NCBI RefSeq assembly: GCF_030268065.1
Contig: NZ_BSDD01000001.1
Span: 62,001-126,000, forward strand
Direction: 5' to 3'
Length of the DNA stretch: 64,000 nucleotides
Source: Geothrix rubra
Lineage (GTDB): Bacteria > Acidobacteriota > Holophagae > Holophagales > Holophagaceae
The notes below the pieces were generated by a model. That model ran no database searches. It saw only the letters and a list, made by a program, of their open reading frames with translations, and was not told the origin of the DNA. Shown here piece after piece: positions 19,144 to 28,140 of this stretch (the first letter of the stretch is position 1; the number at the start of each line of letters is the position of its first letter). The translations under genes were made by a program, and so were the position numbers.

Positions 19144-20403
19144 TCACTCTTCCATCCGGTCCAGCATGGCCTGGGAGATGAGGGTGACCCCTCCGGGGGT
19201 GCGGTGGAACCGGCGGTCGTCCTCCTCCGGATCCTCCCCGACCACCAGCCCCGGCGGGATGCGGCAGCCGCGGTCCACCACCACGCGACGGAGGTGGGCC
19301 CGCTCTCCGATGTCGGCCATGGGCAGGATCACGGCCTCCTCCAGCTGGGCGTAGGAGTGGACGCGGGTCCGCGTGAAGAGGAGGGAATCCCGGATGTGGG
19401 CCCCCGAGACGATGCACCCGCCCGAGATGAGGCTGCTGATGGCCGAGCCCTGGCGGACATCGTCGCGGTGGACGATCTTCGCCGGCGGGAGCTGTTCCTG
19501 ATGGGTGTAGATGGGCCAGCTGTAGTCGTAGAGGTTCAGGGCGGGCTGCACGGACACCAGGTCCATGTTGGCCTCCCAGTAGGCATCCACGGTCCCCACG
19601 TCCCGCCAATAAGGCTCGGTGTTCAGGGGGTTGGGGATGCAGCTCCGCTCGAAGCGGTGGGCGTACACCCGCGCCCGCTTCACCAGGATGGGGATGAGGT
19701 CATGGCCGAAGTCGTGGCCCGATTCCGTCCGGGCGTCCCGCATCAGCTCGTCGAAGAGGAAATCGGCCTTGAAGAGGTAGATGCCCATGCTGACGAGGGC
19801 CTTGTCGGGCCGGCCCGGGATGCCCGGAGGATCCTGGGGCTTCTCCACGAAGTCGAGGATGCGGTCCGCCTCGTCCACCTGGGCGATGCCGAAGCCGCGG
19901 GCGGTGAGCCGGGGGACCTCCAGGCAGGCGATGGTCATGTCGGCGTCGGTATCGAGGTGGTCCTGGAGGAAGTACTTGTAGTCCATCCGGTAGATGTGGT
20001 CCCCGGCCAGCACCAGCACGTGCTGGGGATCGAACTTGCGGATGTTGTCCACGTTCTGGAACACCGCATCGGCGGTGCCGTTGTACCAGCACTCCTTCTC
20101 CAGGCTCTGCTGGGCCGGCCACACGTGGACGAACTCCTGGAGGTTCCCGGGGAGGAAGCCCCAGGCGAACTCCAGGTGCTCCAGCAGGCGGTGCGAGTTG
20201 TACTGCGTGAGGATGCCGATCTTGCGGAAGCCCGAGTTCACGCAGTTGGACAGGGTGAAGTCGATGATCTTGAACTTCCCGCCGAAATCGAGGCCCGGCT
20301 TGGAGGCCCAGTCCGTGAGATCGGCCAGCCGTCGCCCCCGTCCCCCGGCAAGGACCACGGTCATGATGCGACGGGGACTCAGGTAGGGCTCTTTGAGGGG
20401 CAT
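19144..20403 (-). CDS. glgC: Glucose-1-phosphate adenylyltransferase (ADP-glucose pyrophosphorylase)
   Basis: GlgC makes ADP-glucose from glucose-1-phosphate and ATP, the committed step of glycogen synthesis. The 419-residue protein has the nucleotide-binding start LAGGRGRRLADLTDWASKP, the KIIDFTLSNCVNSG segment, and the substrate site region FVEKPQDP, then a left-handed beta-helix C-terminus (GCIVSGAHIRDSLLF). I chose ATG 20403 because a purine-rich GGGGAGGGGAG lies just before it and the family begins a few residues before LAGGRG; the frame extends upstream to 20493 without family similarity. Confidence 0.93.
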   Translation of the reverse strand: MPLKEPYLSPRRIMTVVLAGGRGRRLADLTDWASKPGLDFGGKFKIIDFTLSNCVNSGFRKIGILTQYNSHRLLEHLEFAWGFLPGNLQEFVHVWPAQQSLEKECWYNGTADAVFQNVDNIRKFDPQHVLVLAGDHIYRMDYKYFLQDHLDTDADMTIACLEVPRLTARGFGIAQVDEADRILDFVEKPQDPPGIPGRPDKALVSMGIYLFKADFLFDELMRDARTESGHDFGHDLIPILVKRARVYAHRFERSCIPNPLNTEPYWRDVGTVDAYWEANMDLVSVQPALNLYDYSWPIYTHQEQLPPAKIVHRDDVRQGSAISSLISGGCIVSGAHIRDSLLFTRTRVHSYAQLEEAVILPMADIGERAHLRRVVVDRGCRIPPGLVVGEDPEEDDRRFHRTPGGVTLISQAMLDRMEE

Positions 20404-20636
20404 GCTCCCCTCCCCTGGCAGGATACCCTTGCACCGCTGATGGCGCGGACCCATAAAAAAAAGATGCCGCCCGCGTGCCCGAGAAGGATCCATTCATCCG
20501 TGGGTTCCGTCAAGGTGAGGCGCCCCTGGGTCCGGACCCGGGCCGATCCGACCTACGGTAGGGACTTTCCAGTCGTGGCGCGGATGCTAGGCTCACCGGA
20601 ACCAAGCTCTTCTGAGAGTCATCACCTGGAGGTCCC
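20404..20636. promoter_or_regulatory. Divergent intergenic region between glgC and thiolase genes
   Basis: These 233 bases must hold promoters for the reverse glgC-glgA operon and the forward beta-oxidation pair. Apart from the thiolase ribosome site (CTGGAGG near 20627-20633), I cannot place boxes or operators with confidence. Confidence 0.4.
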
Positions 20637-21785
20637 ATGCGATCCGCAGTCATCGTCGAAGCCAAGCGCACCCCCGTCGGCCGGGGCGTCAAGGGCGCCT
20701 ATGCCGCCACCCGGCCCGAGCAGCTGGGATCGGTGGTGATCGAGGCCCTCAAGCCCCTGCTCAAGGATTGGTCCATCCTCGAGGATGTCCTGGTGGGCTG
20801 CGCCATGCCCGAGGGCGAGCAGGGCATGAACATGGCCCGGCTGGTGAGCTTCCGGGCAGGCCTGCCCATCACCGCCGCCGCGGCCACCATCAACCGCTTC
20901 TGCGGCAGCAGCCAGGAGACCATGCTCATGGCCGCCCGGGCCATCCTCGCCAACGCCGGCGATGTCTTCCTCGCCGGGGGCGTGGAGAGCATGTCCAAGG
21001 TGCCCATGATGGGCTTCAATCCCAGCGTCGATCCCTTCCTCAGCGAGAACTACCCCCAGGCCTACTGCTCCATGGGCATCACGGCCGAGAACCTGGCGAA
21101 GGAATACAAGCTCACCCGGAAGGAGTGCGACGAGTTCGCCTTCCAGAGCCACCAGAAGGCCGCCGCCGCCTGGAAGGCCGGCAAGTTCGAGAAGGAGGTC
21201 GTCCGCTTCGAGACCAAGGGTCTGGACGGCAAGGCCGTCACCCTCCAGCAGGACGAGTGCGTCCGCGCCGACACCAGCCTGGAGAAGCTGGGCGAGCTGA
21301 AGCCCGCCTTCCTGGCGGAGGGCCTCACGACCGCCGGCAACAGCTCGCCCATCACCGACGGCGCCGCCTTCCTGCTGGTCATGGAGGAGTCCGTGGCGAA
21401 GTCCCTGGGCCTCAAGCCCCGCGCGCGCATCCTGAACGGCGCCGTGGCGGGTGTGGAGCCGGACCGCATGGGCATCGGCCCCGTGCCGGCCGTGAAGAAG
21501 GTGCTGGGCCGCGTGGGCCTGAAGCTCGACCAGATCGACGCCATCGAGCTGAACGAGGCCTTCGCCGCCCAGAGCCTGGCCGTGATCCGCGAAGGCGAGT
21601 ATGACCCCGCCAAGGTGAATGCCTGGGGCGGCGCCATCGCCATCGGCCACCCCCTCGGCGCCAGTGGCGCCCGGATCCTCACGACCCTGCTGAACCGGCT
21701 CGAGACCGACGGCGGCAAGTACGGCATCGCCACCATGTGCATCGGCGGCGGCCAGGGCGTCGCGTCCGTCATCGAGAAGCTCTGA
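20637..21785 (+). CDS. Acetyl-CoA C-acyltransferase (thiolase)
   Basis: This thiolase carries out the last step of fatty-acid beta-oxidation, cleaving 3-ketoacyl-CoA with CoA. The 382-residue protein has the nucleophilic cysteine in NRFCGSSQETM (near 88), the GHPLGASG histidine loop (near 341) and the second catalytic cysteine in CIGGGQG (near 370). CTGGAGG precedes the ATG. It is followed after 34 bases by the dehydrogenase/hydratase gene, forming a two-gene beta-oxidation operon comparable to fadA/fadB or fadA/fadN. Confidence 0.93.
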   Translation: MRSAVIVEAKRTPVGRGVKGAYAATRPEQLGSVVIEALKPLLKDWSILEDVLVGCAMPEGEQGMNMARLVSFRAGLPITAAAATINRFCGSSQETMLMAARAILANAGDVFLAGGVESMSKVPMMGFNPSVDPFLSENYPQAYCSMGITAENLAKEYKLTRKECDEFAFQSHQKAAAAWKAGKFEKEVVRFETKGLDGKAVTLQQDECVRADTSLEKLGELKPAFLAEGLTTAGNSSPITDGAAFLLVMEESVAKSLGLKPRARILNGAVAGVEPDRMGIGPVPAVKKVLGRVGLKLDQIDAIELNEAFAAQSLAVIREGEYDPAKVNAWGGAIAIGHPLGASGARILTTLLNRLETDGGKYGIATMCIGGGQGVASVIEKL

Positions 21786-21819
21786 TCCAACCACACGACA
21801 TCGAGACTGGAGGTTGGAC

Positions 21820-24183
21820 ATGAACATCAAGAAGATCGGCGTACTCGGCTCGGGCGTGATGGGCTCGGGCATCGCGGCCCACGTGGCGTCGGCAGGCTGC
21901 CAGGTGGAGCTGCTGGACATCGTCATCGACGAGGCGGCGCCGGACAAGCTGGCGGAAGGGGCCCTGGCGGGCCTGGCGAAGGCCAAGCCGGCCCTGGCCA
22001 TGCACCCCTCGTTCCTGAAGAAGATCCGGCCCGGCAACCTGAGGGACCACCTGGACCGCCTGTCGGACTGCGACTGGGTGGTGGAGGTGGTGAAGGAGGA
22101 TCTCGCCATCAAGCGGGACCTCTACACCCGCCTGGAACCGAAGCTCAAGGCCGGCGCCTGGATCAGCTCGAACACCTCGGGCATCCCCCTCAAGCTGCTC
22201 GTGGAGGGCCGCGGGGACGCCTTCCGCAAGCACTTCGTCATCACCCACTTCTTCAATCCCGTGCGCTACCTGCGCCTGCTGGAGTTCGTGAAGGGTCCCG
22301 AGGTGGACGAACAGGAGGCTCAGGCCTTCCGCACCTGGCTGGAGGAGGCCCTCGGCAAGGAGGTGGTGCCGGCCTATGACAGCCCCACCTTCATCGGCAA
22401 CCGCATCGGCATCCACGGCATCATGGCCACCCTGCACATGGCCCTGGCGGAGAAGATCCCCTTCGAGGTCCTGGACATGGTGCTGGGCGATGCCTCCGCC
22501 CGGGCCAAGAGCGCGGCCTTCCGCACCGCGGACCTGGCTGGCGTGGACATCCTGGCGGCGACCGCCAAGAACGTCTACGACCTCTGCCCGAAGGACGAGG
22601 TGCGCGACGTCTTCAAGTTCCCGGAATTCCTCCAGTGGATGTTGGACAACAAGCTCTTCGGCAACAAGGTGAAGCAGGGCTTCTTCAAGAAGGGCCCCAA
22701 GGACGCCAAAGGCAAGAAGACCTTCCTGGCCCTCGATGCCACGTCGCGCGAGTACGTCCCCCAGGTGCGGAAGGACTGGCCGATCCTCAAGGAGCTGAAG
22801 GGGATCGACGACCCGGCGGAGAAGGTAAGGACCCTCCTCACCAGTGATACGGAGGCCGGGCGCCTGGCCTGGCGCTGCATCGCCCCCAACCTCACCTACG
22901 CCGTGAACCGGCTGGGCGAGGTCACGGACGGCCCCCTGAACGTGGACCGCGCCATCAAGAACGGCTTCGCCTGGGAGCTGGGCCCCTTCGAGACCTGGGA
23001 CACGCTGGGCGTGGAACGGGTCGTGGCGCGCATGCGCTTCGACGGGCAGCCCATCGCGCCCCTCGTCGAGCAGATGCTGGCCAAGGGCATCCCCAGCTTC
23101 TACCGCTGGGAGCACGGCATCCCCGTGGCCCAGCTGAACCCGAAGACCCTGGCCTATGATCCGATCCTCGAGGACCGGCGCGTCATCATCCTCAAGCGCG
23201 AGGAGGGCCGCGGCAAGGTGGTGGCCGAGAACGGCAGCTGCCAGCTCATCGACCTGGGCGACGACGTGGCCTGCCTGGCCTTCCGCAGCAAGATGAACGC
23301 CCTGGACGACGGCATCATCGGCCTGATGGAGGACACCCTCCAGAAGCACGTGCCGGGGCGCTTCAAGGGCCTGGTGGTGGGCAACCAGGGCCAGCACTTC
23401 AGCGCCGGGGCGAACCTGGTCATGGTGCTGAACGCCGCCAAGGACAAGCAGTTCGACCAGATCCTGGAAGTGGCCCGCCGGCTGCAGTACGCCGGTCGCA
23501 TGCTGACCTACGCCCCGTTCCCGACGGTGGCGGCGCCCTTCAACCTGGCCCTGGGCGGCGGCTGCGAGATGACCATGGCCTGCCAGCGGGTCGTGGGCCA
23601 CGCCGAGCTCTACATCGGCCTGGTGGAGGTGGGCGTGGGCGTGATCCCCGCCGGCGGCGGCTGCCTCCAGATGCTCCTCCGCATGGAGGACGCCATGGCC
23701 GCCCAGAACCAGCTCGGCCCCATGCCCAAGGTGAAGGCGGCCTTCCAGGGCATCGGCACGGCCAACGTGAACACCAGCTTCGACGAGGCCCAGCGCAACG
23801 GCTACCTGCGCCGCACGGATCGCCGCGTGATGAACAAGGCCTTCCTCCTGAACGAGGCGAAGCAGGAGGTCCTCAAGATGGCCGCGGACTTCCAGCCCGT
23901 GAAGGAGCGCACCCTGCGCCTGCCGGGCCGGGGGGGCAGCGAGGCACTGAAGATGGCCGTCCGCGACTTCCAGCTCCAGGGGCTGGCCAGCGAGCACGAC
24001 GCCGTCATCATGGGCGAGCTGGCGAACATCCTCTGCGGCGGGGACGTCAGCCTGGTCCAGGAGATCACGGAGGAACGGATCCTCGAGCTGGAGCGGGAGG
24101 CCTTCACGCGCCTCTGCGGCATGGAGAAGACCCAGGCCCGCATGGACGCCATCTTGAAGACGGGCAAGCCCCTGAGGAATTGA
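21820..24183 (+). CDS. 3-hydroxyacyl-CoA dehydrogenase / enoyl-CoA hydratase (FadN-like)
   Basis: The bifunctional enzyme performs hydration and NAD-dependent oxidation in beta-oxidation. The 787-residue protein begins with a Rossmann motif GVLGSGVMGSGIAAH, continues through the dehydrogenase domains (HFFNPVRYLRLLEFV; FIGNRIGIH), and ends with a crotonase domain (about 480-700) carrying HFSAGANLVM and LALGGGCEMTMA. Dehydrogenase before hydratase is the FadN order, the reverse of E. coli FadB. ATG 21820 is preferred over an in-frame TTG two codons earlier; GGAGG precedes it. The final codons KTGKPLRN are repeated downstream at 24217-24243. Confidence 0.9.
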   Translation: MNIKKIGVLGSGVMGSGIAAHVASAGCQVELLDIVIDEAAPDKLAEGALAGLAKAKPALAMHPSFLKKIRPGNLRDHLDRLSDCDWVVEVVKEDLAIKRDLYTRLEPKLKAGAWISSNTSGIPLKLLVEGRGDAFRKHFVITHFFNPVRYLRLLEFVKGPEVDEQEAQAFRTWLEEALGKEVVPAYDSPTFIGNRIGIHGIMATLHMALAEKIPFEVLDMVLGDASARAKSAAFRTADLAGVDILAATAKNVYDLCPKDEVRDVFKFPEFLQWMLDNKLFGNKVKQGFFKKGPKDAKGKKTFLALDATSREYVPQVRKDWPILKELKGIDDPAEKVRTLLTSDTEAGRLAWRCIAPNLTYAVNRLGEVTDGPLNVDRAIKNGFAWELGPFETWDTLGVERVVARMRFDGQPIAPLVEQMLAKGIPSFYRWEHGIPVAQLNPKTLAYDPILEDRRVIILKREEGRGKVVAENGSCQLIDLGDDVACLAFRSKMNALDDGIIGLMEDTLQKHVPGRFKGLVVGNQGQHFSAGANLVMVLNAAKDKQFDQILEVARRLQYAGRMLTYAPFPTVAAPFNLALGGGCEMTMACQRVVGHAELYIGLVEVGVGVIPAGGGCLQMLLRMEDAMAAQNQLGPMPKVKAAFQGIGTANVNTSFDEAQRNGYLRRTDRRVMNKAFLLNEAKQEVLKMAADFQPVKERTLRLPGRGGSEALKMAVRDFQLQGLASEHDAVIMGELANILCGGDVSLVQEITEERILELEREAFTRLCGMEKTQARMDAILKTGKPLRN

Positions 24184-24195
24184 ATCCGAGGCGGT

Positions 24196-24216
24196 CTCGG
24201 GATCGAAGATCCCGAG
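24196..24216 (+). repeat. Hairpin between two copies of the fadN-like gene tail
   Basis: A perfect 9-bp stem, CTCGGGATC and GATCCCGAG with loop GAA, lies between the true stop codon and the repeated gene tail. It has no T-run, so it is not a typical terminator; the real terminator follows at 24305. Confidence 0.8.
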
Positions 24217-24243
24217 AAGACGGGCAAGCCCCTGAGGAACTGA
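24217..24243 (+). repeat. Extra copy of the 3' end of the fadN-like gene
   Basis: These 27 bases repeat the last eight codons and stop (24157-24183) at a period of exactly 60 bases. They read KTGKPLRN, and the only change is silent (Asn AAT/AAC). Similarity continues weakly for about 14 bases past both stops. The copy lies between the hairpin and the gene's Rho-independent terminator. Confidence 0.9.
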
Positions 24244-24304
24244 AGCCGGGACGACCTGAAAACCGCTCCGGATCCAGCTTCAAATCCATCCCAGGTTGTG
24301 ACTT

Positions 24305-24334
24305 AAGCCGCCTTTTCCCGGGCGGCTTTTTTTT
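24305..24334 (+). terminator. Rho-independent terminator of the beta-oxidation operon
   Basis: AAGCCGCC pairs with GGGCGGCTT around a short loop and is followed by eight T residues. It lies after the repeated gene tail, as expected if the distal tail is the ancestral gene end. Confidence 0.9.
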
Positions 24335-24407
24335 CGTGTTGCCAGGGGTGGGGCAGGTCGGAACACTTGGGGCGATCCCAAATCGGACCCAATCCATAGG
24401 AGGCACT

Positions 24408-26447
24408 GTGAGCGGCAATTCCCAGTCAACTCCACGCGTGGCGGCCATCGTGGGCCCCTACCTCTCTGGTAAGACCTCCTTGATGGAGAGCCTTCTCTTC
24501 GTGGCGGGCGCCCTGCCGCGCAAGGGCTCCGTCAAGGAGGGGAACACGGTCGGCGACGCCTCCATGGAGGCCAAGGCCCGGCAGATGAGCGTGGAGGCCA
24601 GCCTGGCCGCCTGCACCTACCAGGACCAGGCCTGGACCCTCATCGACTGCCCCGGCTCCGTCGAGTTCAGCCAGGAGGCGGCCCACGCCCTCATGGTGGC
24701 CGACATCGCCGTCGTGGTGGTGGACCCCGACCCCAACCGGGCCCTGATGGTGGCCCCCACGCTGAAGTTCCTGGACGACCACAAGGTCCCCCACGTGGTC
24801 TTCGTCAACAAGATGGAGGCCCCCGGCAGCGCCTCGAGGCTGAAGGACGTGCTGGGCGCCCTGCAGGGCGTCTCCGAGCGGCCCCTGGTGCTGGTGGAGA
24901 TCCCCATCCGCGAGGGCGACCAGATCACCGGCTATGTGGATCTCATCAGCGAACACGCCTACAAGTACGATGCCGCCCGGGATGCCGACCTCGTCACCCT
25001 GCCCGAGTCCGTGCTGCCCGAGGAGCACGAGGCCCGGCAGCAGATGCTGGAGAAGCTGGCGGACTTCGACGACCACCTCATGGAGGAGCTGCTGGGCGAC
25101 GTGGTGCCGCCCCTGGAGGAGATCTCCGAGGACATGGCCAAGGACGTCCATGAGGATCTCCTGGTGCCTGTCCTCTTCGGTTCCGCGGACCGGGATGCGG
25201 GGATCCGGCGGCTCTTCCAGACCCTCTGCGAGGAGGCCCCCTTCGCCGGCGAGACGGCGGCCCGCCTGGGCATCCCCGAAGGCAACGGCACCCTCGTCCA
25301 GGTGTTCAAGACCGTCCACGCCCAGCACGTCGGGAAGCTCAGCATCTCCCGTGTGTGGCGCGGCGAGGTGGCCGACGGCACCTCCCTGGCCGGCAATCGC
25401 GTCAGCGGCATCAACCGGCTCTTCGGTTCCCAGCAGATCAAGCTCCAGAAGGCCACGGCGGGCGAAGTGGTGGCCCTCGGCCGCATGGACGAGGTGAAGA
25501 CCAGCGAGGGCCTGACGGCCTCGGCCAAGGTCCAGCTGACCTGGCCCGAGCCCCTCCAGCCCATGCTGGCCCTCAGCCTGCACACCACCAAGAGTGGGGA
25601 CGACGTGAAGCTGTCGCTGGCCCTCCAGAAGCTCTGCGAGGAGGACGCCTCCCTCCAGGTAGAGCAGAACGCCGAGACCCAGGAGCGTGTCCTCTGGGGC
25701 CAGGGCGAGGTCCACCTCAAGTGCGCCCTGGACAAGCTCAAGAGCCGGTTCGGCCTGGATGTGCAGTCCCACCCGCCCCTGGTGCCCTACCGGGAGACTT
25801 TCACGAAGGCCACCAAGATCCACGGCCGCCACAAGCACCAGACCGGCGGCCACGGCCAGTTCGGCGACGTGTGGTTCGAGATCAAGCCCCTGCCGCGGGG
25901 CACCGGCTTCCAGTTCGAGGAGCGCATCGTGGGCGGCGTGGTGCCCAAGAACTTCTTCGGCGCCATCGAGCATGGCGTGGTGGACTGGATGAAGCGCGGC
26001 CCCCTGGGCTTCCCGGTGGTGGACATCCACGTGGCCCTGGTGGACGGCAGCTACCACACCGTGGACAGCTCCGACATGGCCTTCAAGACCGCCGCCCGCA
26101 TCGCCATGACCGAGGGGGCGCCCCTGTGCCATCCCGTGCTCCTGGAGCCCATCACCGAAGTGCAGATCTCCGTGCCCAGCGAGTTCACCTCCAAGGCCCA
26201 GCGGCTCGTCACCGGCCGGCGCGGCGGGCAGGTGCTCGGCTTCGACGCCAAGCCGGGATGGAACGGGTGGGATGTCGTCTCGGCCTACATCCCCCAGGCC
26301 GAGATGGGCGACGTCATCGTGGAGCTCCGCAGCCTCACCATGGGCGTCGGCTCCTTCACCTGGTCCTTCCACCACCTCCAGGAACTGGTCGGCCGCGATG
26401 CCGACAAGGTCGTCGAGGCCCGGAAGGCGGCGAAGACCACGGCCTGA
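24408..26447 (+). CDS. Elongation factor G-like translation GTPase (divergent paralogue)
   Basis: The 679-residue protein has the whole EF-G architecture: GTPase domain, beta-barrel domain, domain III and domain IV/V (QTGGHGQFGDVWFEI). Its G motifs differ from housekeeping EF-G: the P-loop is GPYLSGKTSL instead of AHIDAGKTT, G3 is DCPGSVEF and G4 is NKME. This is typical of the EF-G-like paralogue clade whose role is not settled; ribosome binding is plausible but canonical translocation is doubtful. The GTG at 24408 has a strong TAGGAGG eight to ten bases upstream. It is a single-gene unit between a terminator and a hairpin-rich gap. Confidence 0.85.
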   Translation: MSGNSQSTPRVAAIVGPYLSGKTSLMESLLFVAGALPRKGSVKEGNTVGDASMEAKARQMSVEASLAACTYQDQAWTLIDCPGSVEFSQEAAHALMVADIAVVVVDPDPNRALMVAPTLKFLDDHKVPHVVFVNKMEAPGSASRLKDVLGALQGVSERPLVLVEIPIREGDQITGYVDLISEHAYKYDAARDADLVTLPESVLPEEHEARQQMLEKLADFDDHLMEELLGDVVPPLEEISEDMAKDVHEDLLVPVLFGSADRDAGIRRLFQTLCEEAPFAGETAARLGIPEGNGTLVQVFKTVHAQHVGKLSISRVWRGEVADGTSLAGNRVSGINRLFGSQQIKLQKATAGEVVALGRMDEVKTSEGLTASAKVQLTWPEPLQPMLALSLHTTKSGDDVKLSLALQKLCEEDASLQVEQNAETQERVLWGQGEVHLKCALDKLKSRFGLDVQSHPPLVPYRETFTKATKIHGRHKHQTGGHGQFGDVWFEIKPLPRGTGFQFEERIVGGVVPKNFFGAIEHGVVDWMKRGPLGFPVVDIHVALVDGSYHTVDSSDMAFKTAARIAMTEGAPLCHPVLLEPITEVQISVPSEFTSKAQRLVTGRRGGQVLGFDAKPGWNGWDVVSAYIPQAEMGDVIVELRSLTMGVGSFTWSFHHLQELVGRDADKVVEARKAAKTTA

Positions 26448-26665
26448 GGGCCCGGTCGAGCCCGGCAGGGCAGGAGGCAGTGGCCGCAGGATGCGGCCCC
26501 TGCCGGTTCGTGGGGTCGACCCGGCCGAGGGATGGGGGTTGACCAGGGTCACCGGGAAGGGAGGCCTGCCCATGACAAGATGGGGGCATCCCATCCCACG
26601 TCCAGGCCATCCGATCCGTGCATCAACCGCTCGCGAAGGTCCGGGCTCCACCCTGGAGTTCCACG

Positions 26666-28033
26666 ATGTCCTCCCGTTCTTGGCTGATGGCCGCGGCGCC
26701 ACTGATCCTCACGCCCCTGCTGGCGGGCCCGCCGCCCCCCACCTTCGCCGCGAACCAGGCCATGCAGATGCAGATCCAGATGCAGATGCAGATGCAAATG
26801 CAGATGCAGATGACGCGCGCCCGGCTGGCGGCCCAGCAGGCCCAGCGCCGGCGTGCCAATGAGCAGGCCGCCCACCAGAAGAACCTCCCCCCCATCGAGG
26901 AGGTCGCGAAGCCGGGTGGAGAGGCCTGGCGGGCCACCCTGCCTTCGGCGGGAAACCGTGCCGAGGACGCGGCCCTGGTGGTGGCCGTCGGCGAGAAGTG
27001 GCTGTTCGCACGCTCCCGGGACAAGGGGCTCGACCGCTGGACCGCGCCGGTGGAAGGGGGCTTCGAGAGCGGACCGGTGATCACGAACGGGCTGGTCCTC
27101 TACACCACGGGGGACTACCGCTTCACGGCCCTGGACCGCGAGACCGGGAAGCCGCGCTACCAGGTGCAGCTGGAGGCCCTGCGCCGCTTCTTCTCAGCCG
27201 ACAACAACAAGACGAGGGTCCAGTTCCCGATCATCGACGGGAAGCGGGTCTACCTGGCCACCTACGGCAAGGGTCAGGATGGCGAGGCGGGCGGGAAGCT
27301 CTATGCCCTGGACCTCGAGACCGGGGCGAAGCTCTGGGAGGCGGCCCTCGCCGCCGGGGCCGACCATCCCCCGATGATCCTGGGGGATCGCGTCCTGGTG
27401 GGCGGGGCACCCTGGATCCAGGCCTTCCAGGTCGCCGACGGCAAGCCCCTCTGGAAGACCTACCTGGGACCCAGCAAGTGGGTATCGATGGGGGTCGTGG
27501 CCCAGGGCCGCTACTGCCTGACGGCGGACAAGCTGGTCATGGCCCTCGATCCGGTCAAGGGGGAGATCCTCTGGCGGCAGGAGGTGGGATCGGGCGTGAC
27601 GGGGGATGACACGCGGCTGTTCAGCATCCGGACGGGGATGTTCGGTGGGGTGACCCTCGTGGCCCTCGATCCGGCGACGGGCCATCCGGTCTGGGAGCGG
27701 AAGGGGGTCGGCAGCCTGCCCTGGGTCCAGGATGGTCGGGTCTACCTGGCGGTGGACGGGGCCGTCCGCTGCCTGGAGGCGGTGGATGGCAAGCAGGTCT
27801 GGGAATCGCCCATGGCCAAGCCCGCACCCTGGCCGCCGACGATGGTCGGCAGTCAGCTCCTGGCGGCCTGTCCCGAGGGGAAGACCACCGTGCTGCGCGC
27901 CCTGGACCCCGCCACCGGCAAGGAGAACTGGTCCTTCACCGCCCGGGTGAAGCCCGGCGACGGGCTGTTCGTGGCCGATGGGGCGGGCATCCTGGTTCCC
28001 GGCAAGGATGACGAGCTGGTCTGCTTGAAGTGA
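26666..28033 (+). CDS. Exported PQQ-type beta-propeller repeat protein with Met-Gln tract
   Basis: The 455-residue protein has a signal peptide (SSRSWLMAAAPLILTPLLAG) and then a striking run of alternating Met and Gln (about residues 33-49), an Arg/Gln-rich helix, and a C-terminal seven- or eight-bladed propeller with repeated Gly/Asp/Trp motifs (LYALDLETGAKLWEA, LRALDPATGKENWSF), like PQQ-binding or BamB-like propellers. Methionine-rich exported tracts can bind copper or act as oxidant sinks, but this is only a suggestion. GGAG precedes ATG 26666; a GTG 16 codons upstream is less likely because it would precede the signal peptide. The true function is unknown. Confidence 0.78.
   Translation: MSSRSWLMAAAPLILTPLLAGPPPPTFAANQAMQMQIQMQMQMQMQMQMTRARLAAQQAQRRRANEQAAHQKNLPPIEEVAKPGGEAWRATLPSAGNRAEDAALVVAVGEKWLFARSRDKGLDRWTAPVEGGFESGPVITNGLVLYTTGDYRFTALDRETGKPRYQVQLEALRRFFSADNNKTRVQFPIIDGKRVYLATYGKGQDGEAGGKLYALDLETGAKLWEAALAAGADHPPMILGDRVLVGGAPWIQAFQVADGKPLWKTYLGPSKWVSMGVVAQGRYCLTADKLVMALDPVKGEILWRQEVGSGVTGDDTRLFSIRTGMFGGVTLVALDPATGHPVWERKGVGSLPWVQDGRVYLAVDGAVRCLEAVDGKQVWESPMAKPAPWPPTMVGSQLLAACPEGKTTVLRALDPATGKENWSFTARVKPGDGLFVADGAGILVPGKDDELVCLK
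26762..26812 (+). repeat. Hexanucleotide repeat coding for (Met-Gln)n
   Basis: Eight tandem six-base units of the ATGCAG type (one with ATC, one with CAA) encode alternating Met and Gln. Because the unit is a multiple of three, length changes would not shift the frame but would change tract length. Confidence 0.9.
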
Positions 28034-28040
28034 GAATCCG

Positions 28041-28062
28041 CTCCGGCCCTGCGGGGCCGGAG
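28041..28062 (+). terminator. Hairpin after the propeller gene, probable terminator
   Basis: A 9-bp stem, CTCCGGCCC with GGGCCGGAG, begins seven bases after the stop. There is only a short T-poor tail, so it may act in termination with Rho or in mRNA stability. Confidence 0.55.
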
Positions 28063-28140
28063 TTAGAGGAAGCCATTCTCTCCCTGCGGTGAGACAATCA
28101 ATCTCCGGATTTCCCCAGGGATCCGGAGCAGGGAGTCGGC

